A stretch of DNA of 60,417 nt from Rickettsiaceae bacterium (GTDB lineage: Bacteria > Pseudomonadota > Alphaproteobacteria > Rickettsiales > Rickettsiaceae). Made by a program: the position numbers and the translations under genes. How positions within the stretch are numbered: the stretch's first letter is position 1; each line of letters starts with the position of its first letter. The notes beneath the pieces are model-generated. The model had not been told where the DNA came from, ran no database searches, and saw only the letters and a program-made list of their open reading frames with translations. The stretch lies in the NCBI GenBank assembly GCA_020697135.1, contig JAJFBM010000004.1, positions 1 to 60,417 on the forward strand. Reading direction: 5' to 3'. Shown one piece after another: positions 55,412 through 60,417 of this stretch.

Positions 55412-55852
55412 ATATTATCCTTATCATTTAGTTTTAAAAATTCACAAACTTGAGATTAAAAAATCTTATATAAATTAAGAATTAAATTCTAATCTATTAA
55501 GATCCTCAACTCAAAGCTGAAAATGTTTGTAGAAAAGCTACATTTAAAATCATATATCGATATCCGGATTTAAATGCAAGAAAACTTATCTTTCTTTGCG
55601 AAAAAATTTTATTTCAATCAAAAGTTGCAACACAATTGACACAATTCAATAATTTTTCTTAAAATTTCCTGTACGAACATATTTTTTTGAATTCTAAAAA
55701 ACCTTATAAAAATACATCACTATTTATTAAGGAAATAATTGTAGCTTTTAATCCTATCACTTCACTTTATAAGTGTTTTCTTACTAAATTATTCTTGCGC
55801 GTTACTATAACTCTTCCTATAATCCAGACATCACTGACGTCCAGGAGAATTT
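55412..55852. other. Divergent intergenic region between autotransporter 2 and sdhC
   Basis: This AT-rich stretch should hold the minus-strand autotransporter promoter and the plus-strand sdh promoter. It contains several short palindromes (ATATCGATAT near 55555) and a direct repeat ACACAATT. A plus-strand frame that runs into sdhC has no ribosome site and is not supported. Confidence 0.4.
55637..55666 (+). promoter_or_regulatory. Putative promoter of the sdhCDAB operon
   Basis: TTGACA, 18 bases, TAAAAT. The -35 box is perfect. It implies a leader of roughly 180 bases before sdhC. Confidence 0.5.
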
Positions 55853-56245
55853 ATGTCGAGACAAACGGAGATTCATTCAAAGAGGCCAACCTCTCCTCAT
55901 CTAACAATTTATAGATGGCAAATAAGCAATAGCCTATCAATACTTCACAGGCTTACAGGGGTTGGATTATTTTTTGCCTTAAGCATACTTTGCTGGTGGG
56001 GCATTATATTTGTATTTTCAAATTACTGCGAATGTTTATTAGCTTTTGCTGATACCATATTTTTTAAGGCAGTAATTTTACTTACTTGCTATGCATTATT
56101 TTTTCATCTCGCAACAGGTATTAGACATTTATTTTGGGATGTAGGTTATGGATATTCAATTCGGGTAATGAATCTTTCTGGCTGGTTTGCAGTACTTATA
56201 TCTTTTGCACTTACAGCTATGCTCTACTATTCTATTTTTAATTGA
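55853..56245 (+). CDS. sdhC: Succinate dehydrogenase cytochrome b556 subunit
   Basis: The membrane subunit that binds haem b and quinone in complex II. Family marks are RPTSPHLTIYRWQISNSLSI then LHRLTGV, and HLATGIRHLFWDVG with the haem-ligand histidine. Three membrane helices fit 130 residues. AGGAG sits six bases before the ATG. It is first of a four-gene operon. Confidence 0.95.
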   Translation: MSRQTEIHSKRPTSPHLTIYRWQISNSLSILHRLTGVGLFFALSILCWWGIIFVFSNYCECLLAFADTIFFKAVILLTCYALFFHLATGIRHLFWDVGYGYSIRVMNLSGWFAVLISFALTAMLYYSIFN

Positions 56246-56252
56246 GGAGCTT

Positions 56253-56639
56253 ATGAATAAAAAATTACTACATTCAGATTTAAAAAGAGCTCGTAATTTA
56301 GGCGCCGCCGGACATGGGGTTTCACATTGGTGGTATCAAAGATTCACTGCTATTCTCCTTGTTCCGCTAACAATTTGGCTAGTATTTTTTGGCCTTAGAA
56401 TTCGCGATGCATCTATGCATGAAATTCATGATTTACTTCGCGATCCGCTGCATTTTACAAGCATGATAGTTTTCGTATTTTGCTCCTTTTACCATGCAGC
56501 AATTGGCATGCAAGTTATTATTGAGGATTATGTAAGCTGCATGAAAGCAAGATTTGCGATAATTATATTTTTAAAGAGTTTTACTTTCCTAACTATTGTT
56601 GCAACAATCATTGCACAATGCTTTTTCGTTTTCACATAA
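56253..56639 (+). CDS. sdhD: Succinate dehydrogenase hydrophobic membrane anchor
   Basis: The second membrane anchor of complex II. Residues [20 protein letters not shown] and [15 protein letters not shown] are family signatures; three membrane helices fit 128 residues. I chose the ATG seven bases after the sdhC stop because GAGGAG, overlapping that stop, precedes it by three bases; a longer in-frame start would lie inside sdhC and is unlikely. Confidence 0.94.
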   Translation: MNKKLLHSDLKRARNLGAAGHGVSHWWYQRFTAILLVPLTIWLVFFGLRIRDASMHEIHDLLRDPLHFTSMIVFVFCSFYHAAIGMQVIIEDYVSCMKARFAIIIFLKSFTFLTIVATIIAQCFFVFT

Positions 56640-56649
56640 AAGGCTTAAT

Positions 56650-58443
56650 ATGACAGCAGAATATAAATTTATCGAACATGAATATGATGTAGTAGTTGTA
56701 GGCGCTGGTGGCGCAGGACTTAGAGCTACATTCGGCATGGCAGAAGCAGGCCTAAACACAGCTTGTATCTCAAAATTATTTCCAACAAGAAGCCATACAG
56801 TTGCAGCCCAAGGTGGCATAAGTGCAGCACTTGGCAATATGGGTGAAGATGATTGGCGCTGGCATATGTATGATACTATTAAAGGATCAGATTGGCTAGG
56901 CGATCAAGATGCAATTGAATATATGTGTAAAAACGCTGCTGCTGCTGTGCTTGAGCTTGAACATTATGGCGTGCCATTTTCGCGAACTGTTGAGGGTAAA
57001 ATTTATCAACGCCCATTTGGCGGTATGACGACGCAATATGGTGAAGGAAAGCCTGCGCAAAGAACATGCGCTGCTGCTGACAGAACTGGGCATGCTATTC
57101 TTCACACACTTTATCAACAAGCATTAAAACATAAGGCAAAATTCTTTATAGAATTTTTTGCCCTTGACCTTGTTATGGATGAGGAAGGAAAGTGCCGTGG
57201 CGTTGTAGCATGGAATCTTGATGATGGAACTCTACATTTATTTAAAGCACAAATGGTGGTGCTTGCAACTGGTGGTTACGGTAGAGCTTATTTTTCAGCA
57301 ACGTCCGCCCATACTTGCACAGGGGATGGCAATGCTATGTGCGTCCGTGCTGGAATTCCTTTACAAGATATGGAGTTTGTTCAGTTCCACCCAACAGGGA
57401 TTTATGGCGCGGGTTGCCTAATTACTGAAGGTGCACGTGGTGAAGGCGGCTATCTTGTTAATAGCGAAGGTGAGCGTTTCATGGAAAGATATGCCCCAAG
57501 CGCTAAAGATCTTGCGTCTCGTGACGTTGTATCTCGATCAATGACAATGGAAATTAGAGCTGGGCGCGGGGTTGGGCCTGATAAGGATCATATATATCTT
57601 CATCTAAACCATTTAGATCCAAAAATTTTACATGAGAGACTTCCTGGTATTTCCGAAACTGCAAAAATATTTGCAGGAATCGATGTTACTCGTGAGCCAA
57701 TTCCAGTGTTACCAACTGTGCATTATAATATGGGGGGGATTCCTACAAATTATCATGCCGAAGTAATCACTAAAAAAGGTGATGATTATAAAGCTATTGT
57801 GCCTGGGCTTATGGCAATTGGTGAAGCTGCATGTGTATCTGTACATGGGGCAAATAGGCTTGGATCAAATTCATTACTTGACTTAGTCGTATTTGGACGT
57901 GCTGCTGCAATTCGCGCAAAAGAAATTATCAAGCCAGGTGAGCGTCACAAGCCAATTAAACCAAGCTATTATCAGCATATTATTGATAGGTTTGATAAAA
58001 TTAGAAATGCAAATGGCGAACTCTATACTGCTCATATTCGCTTAAATATGCAGAAGACTATGCAAAATGATGCAGCAGTATTTAGAACCCAAAGTACCCT
58101 AGATGAAGGGGTGAAGAAAATTGACGAAATTAGAGCATCATTCTCTCGCGTTAAAGTAACCGATAAATCCCTCATTTGGAATAGTGATCTTGCAGAGACT
58201 CTAGAACTATCTAACCTACTTGACCAAGCAGTAATTACGATGCATGCTGCTGCAAACAGGAAAGAAAGCCGTGGCGCACATGCAAGGGAAGATTATCCTG
58301 AACGAGATGATGTTAATTGGTTAAAACATACTTTAACCTGGCTTGATGAGAATGGCAAACTTAAACATGATTATAAGCCTGTAAATTTAACAACTTTAAC
58401 TGATGAAGTTGAAGCAGTACCGCTGAAGAAAAGAGTATATTAG
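56650..58443 (+). CDS. sdhA: Succinate dehydrogenase flavoprotein subunit
   Basis: It oxidises succinate to fumarate using covalent FAD at the inner face of the inner membrane. The FAD-binding loop [15 protein letters not shown] is near residue 16, the flavin-linkage region [18 protein letters not shown] near residues 42-59, and the active-site segment [20 protein letters not shown] further on. The chosen start gives 597 residues, the usual length; the frame is open 18 codons further into sdhD but without reason to use it. AAAAGG precedes the ATG. Confidence 0.98.
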   Translation: MTAEYKFIEHEYDVVVVGAGGAGLRATFGMAEAGLNTACISKLFPTRSHTVAAQGGISAALGNMGEDDWRWHMYDTIKGSDWLGDQDAIEYMCKNAAAAVLELEHYGVPFSRTVEGKIYQRPFGGMTTQYGEGKPAQRTCAAADRTGHAILHTLYQQALKHKAKFFIEFFALDLVMDEEGKCRGVVAWNLDDGTLHLFKAQMVVLATGGYGRAYFSATSAHTCTGDGNAMCVRAGIPLQDMEFVQFHPTGIYGAGCLITEGARGEGGYLVNSEGERFMERYAPSAKDLASRDVVSRSMTMEIRAGRGVGPDKDHIYLHLNHLDPKILHERLPGISETAKIFAGIDVTREPIPVLPTVHYNMGGIPTNYHAEVITKKGDDYKAIVPGLMAIGEAACVSVHGANRLGSNSLLDLVVFGRAAAIRAKEIIKPGERHKPIKPSYYQHIIDRFDKIRNANGELYTAHIRLNMQKTMQNDAAVFRTQSTLDEGVKKIDEIRASFSRVKVTDKSLIWNSDLAETLELSNLLDQAVITMHAAANRKESRGAHAREDYPERDDVNWLKHTLTWLDENGKLKHDYKPVNLTTLTDEVEAVPLKKRVY

Positions 58444-58615
58444 TAACCATTGTTTTTATGAAGCAGTGAGAAAAATTCTTTTTAAAGCAAAAAAATTATT
58501 TTTTATTCTAAATCGCTTTTATTTAAAGCTTTTCGTGAAAATTTATAATATTTATGCTAATATCTTGTTAATATTTGAATGTTATTTTTGTTTGGAACTT
58601 TAAAAGGAATTTATT

Positions 58616-59401
58616 ATGGCAGAACTAAGGCTCCCGCCAAACTCTAGAGTAAAAAAAGGTAAAAAACACGCCTGTAAGAAAGAAGCTAAGAAGCCTAAAA
58701 ATTTCAACATCTATAGATATAACCCTGATAGTAGCGAAAATCCCTCTATAGATACCTATGAAATTGATCTTGCTGAATGCGGTCCAATGGTTCTTGATGC
58801 ATTAATAAAAATCAAAAATGAAGTGGATCCAACTTTAACATTTAGAAGATCTTGCCGCGAAGGTATTTGCGGAAGCTGCTCAATGAATATTGATGGTACT
58901 AACACACTTGCTTGTACAAAGCCTATTGAAGATGTGAAAAGTGAGGTAAATATCTACCCACTGCCTCATATGAAAGTGATCAAGGATTTGATTCCAGATT
59001 TAACACATTTTTATGCGCAACTTGCTTCTATTGAACCGTGGCTTAAAACTGATTCTCCAACGCCTACAACTTCTGAGAGATTACAATCACCAGAAGACCG
59101 AGCTAAGCTTGATGGGTTATATGAATGTATTCTATGCGCAAGCTGCTCAACTTCTTGCCCAAGCTATTGGTGGAATAGTGAAGAGTATCTTGGCCCAGCT
59201 GTATTGTTGCAAGCAGCACGCTGGATTGAAGATTCTAGGGATGAAGCAACTGGAGAGAGGCTTGATCAGTTAGAGGATCCATTTAAGCTCTATAGATGCC
59301 ATACAATAATGAATTGCACCAATACTTGCCCTAAGGGATTAAACCCCGCAAAAGCTATTGGTAACATCAAAAAAATGTTATTGCAACGTCAGGGTTTATA
59401 G
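58616..59401 (+). CDS. sdhB: Succinate dehydrogenase iron-sulfur subunit
   Basis: It carries electrons from SdhA to the membrane subunits. All cluster cysteines are visible: [21 protein letters not shown] for the 2Fe-2S cluster (one residue shown trimmed by the domain's ends), [15 protein letters not shown] for 4Fe-4S, and [17 protein letters not shown] for the last cluster ligands. The length of 261 residues is typical. AAAAGGA precedes the ATG by about seven bases. The gap of 172 bases after sdhA is longer than between the other sdh genes, so it may have its own promoter. Confidence 0.97.
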   Translation: MAELRLPPNSRVKKGKKHACKKEAKKPKNFNIYRYNPDSSENPSIDTYEIDLAECGPMVLDALIKIKNEVDPTLTFRRSCREGICGSCSMNIDGTNTLACTKPIEDVKSEVNIYPLPHMKVIKDLIPDLTHFYAQLASIEPWLKTDSPTPTTSERLQSPEDRAKLDGLYECILCASCSTSCPSYWWNSEEYLGPAVLLQAARWIEDSRDEATGERLDQLEDPFKLYRCHTIMNCTNTCPKGLNPAKAIGNIKKMLLQRQGL

Positions 59402-59471
59402 GATAGACTAATTTGTAATTAATAGTAGTTTAAATAGTAGCTTTCATAACCATTTTAATATCAGGAAGCGC

Positions 59472-59942
59472 ATGAATTTTGCCACATTTGGAGCAGGTTG
59501 TTTTTGGAGTGTCGAATTAGAGTTTAGCAGATTAAAAGGAGTAATTGAAACATCCGCTGGTTTCATGGGAGGGCATGTTCCCTTTCCTACTTATACCCAA
59601 GTTTATGAAGGCAATACAGGACATACAGAAGTTGTGCAAATTACTTATGATGAGACTATAATTTCTTATGAAGATTTACTTGAAGTTTTCTGGAGCATTC
59701 ATGATCCAACAAGCTTAAATAGGCAAGGCCAAGATATCGGCCCGCAATATAAATCTGCAATATTTTATCACTCAGCACATCAACATCGACTAGCCTTGAA
59801 GGCATGCAATAGGCTTGATGCTTTAAAAGTTTGGAATGACCCAATTATAACTACTATAGAACCAGCTTCAGAATTTTATAAAGCTGAAGAATATCATCAA
59901 AAATATCTTTTAAAACGCGGTATTAGACGAGTAGGGTTTTAG
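59472..59942 (+). CDS. msrA: Peptide-methionine (S)-S-oxide reductase
   Basis: MsrA repairs oxidised methionine in proteins. The catalytic motif GAGCFWSVE has Cys at residue 10, and GFMGGHVPFPTYTQVYEGNT followed by GHTEVV is the family core. FYKAEEYHQKYL closes the domain. The length of 156 residues is normal for the short form. AGGAAG precedes the ATG by about three bases. It stands alone after the sdh operon and may help with oxidative stress inside a host cell. Confidence 0.95.
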   Translation: MNFATFGAGCFWSVELEFSRLKGVIETSAGFMGGHVPFPTYTQVYEGNTGHTEVVQITYDETIISYEDLLEVFWSIHDPTSLNRQGQDIGPQYKSAIFYHSAHQHRLALKACNRLDALKVWNDPIITTIEPASEFYKAEEYHQKYLLKRGIRRVGF

Positions 59943-59962
59943 TTTAATAAAACCCTACCTTA

Positions 59963-60417
59963 TCAGTACATCGCTTCTATATAATCTTTCTCAACAATAC
60001 CACTTAGCAAAGTTTCAAATTCTTGTAGTGATTCTTCTATAGCTTGAAGCTCGCTTATAAGGGGACGTGCAACAAATCCTTTTTGAGCATTTGCAACTAA
60101 TTCTGTCTGTAAAGCGTCAATAACAAAATAGCCAATATTGGCTATTAGCTCTGGTGGTAAAATTTTTAAATTCCCTAAATTTTCTGTCTCTTTACAAAGA
60201 ATCAAAAATTTATACCATTCTGAAGTAAACTCATATTTTTTAACATTTAATTTTTGATGAATTTTTTGAGAAAATCTTACACCAATTTGTTTCACATCGA
60301 CTGGCTTTATAGGCTCTTCATATTCAGTATCAAATAGTTGCGTAGTTAAATTTGTAGCATTCTTTGTCACGCTATCTAATATCGTTCTATTAGTTTTACT
60401 ATTTAAATCAAGCTCTA
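59963..60417 (-). CDS. Hypothetical protein, 5' end outside the window
   Basis: The minus-strand frame is open to the right edge of the window. The first candidate start inside (a GTG 136 codons from the end) has no ribosome site, and the codons before it read as ordinary protein (ELDLNSKTNRTILDSV), so the gene most likely continues beyond the window. The visible part is helical and mostly soluble (FTSEWYKFLILCKETENLGN). No signal peptide, repeat or motif is recognised. It ends about 20 bases from the msrA stop, facing it tail to tail. Confidence 0.6.
   Translation of the reverse strand, partial: ELDLNSKTNRTILDSVTKNATNLTTQLFDTEYEEPIKPVDVKQIGVRFSQKIHQKLNVKKYEFTSEWYKFLILCKETENLGNLKILPPELIANIGYFVIDALQTELVANAQKGFVARPLISELQAIEESLQEFETLLSGIVEKDYIEAMY

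Noticed and set aside
55687-55914. 75-codon frame running into sdhC
   Set aside because: No ribosome site, and it overlaps the well-supported sdhC start in another frame.

Overview
This is an AT-rich bacterial chromosome segment that most resembles an obligate intracellular alphaproteobacterium of the order Rickettsiales. It is probably close to Rickettsiaceae (Rickettsia, Orientia and Megaira-like symbionts), but the genus cannot be fixed from the sequence alone. The pointers are small palindromic elements inside protein-coding genes, OmpB/Sca-like autotransporters, several ankyrin-repeat proteins, a 1620-residue NAD-dependent glutamate dehydrogenase, an AmpG-like transporter, two-subunit glycyl-tRNA synthetase and a complete sdhCDAB operon. 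I saw no rRNA, tRNA, CRISPR array or transposase gene.

Layout. 1-3.85 kb: a partial coiled-coil gene, folC and three small accessory genes, one with ankyrin repeats. 4.06-11.2 kb: a tightly packed run der, hemD, a mitofilin-like gene, hemY, zapE and tmk, then tsaD. Three of these genes (hemD, tmk, tsaD) carry in-frame copies of two palindromic element families. 11.3-12.7 kb: three tandem paralogous small genes. 12.7-15.6 kb: glyS and glyQ on the minus strand. 16.1-19.9 kb: two tandem ABC exporter half-transporters separated by a perfectly ended palindromic element. 20-24.4 kb: an unknown lysine-rich gene, a cluster of dispersed repeats, and dnaJ/dnaK on the minus strand. 24.6-28.8 kb: a periplasmic trypsin/PDZ protease, an AbrB-type antitoxin followed by a toxin remnant, then xerC and mnmE. 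29-35.8 kb: glutamate dehydrogenase, a RodZ-like protein, a coiled-coil protein, zapA and a probable 6S RNA. 35.9-48.3 kb: the host-interaction and transport region, with a small ankyrin protein, a sodium:solute symporter, an AmpG-like permease, two large paralogous ankyrin proteins (1288 and 1100 residues) and an exported protein with a HEIYGHG motif. 48.5-55.4 kb: two paralogous autotransporters. 55.8-60.4 kb: sdhCDAB, msrA and a partial unknown gene.

How the genes fit together. The housekeeping blocks cover ribosome assembly and tRNA modification (der, mnmE, tsaD), translation (glyQS), nucleotides and folate (tmk, folC), haem (hemD with its usual membrane neighbours), protein folding (dnaKJ), chromosome and cell division (xerC, zapA, zapE, RodZ-like), and respiration on amino acids through glutamate dehydrogenase and succinate dehydrogenase. 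The rest is surface and effector material expected of a host-dependent bacterium.

The most unusual content is: (1) palindromic DNA translated as extra N-terminal protein in Tmk and TsaD, where TsaD seems to have no conventional start codon of its own; (2) a conserved NCCQ...DSWE domain shared by the two large ankyrin proteins; (3) the tandem trio at 11.4-12.6 kb; (4) duplicated regulatory cassettes (promoter and terminator) around paralogous genes. All family assignments come from reading motifs by eye; no database search was run.
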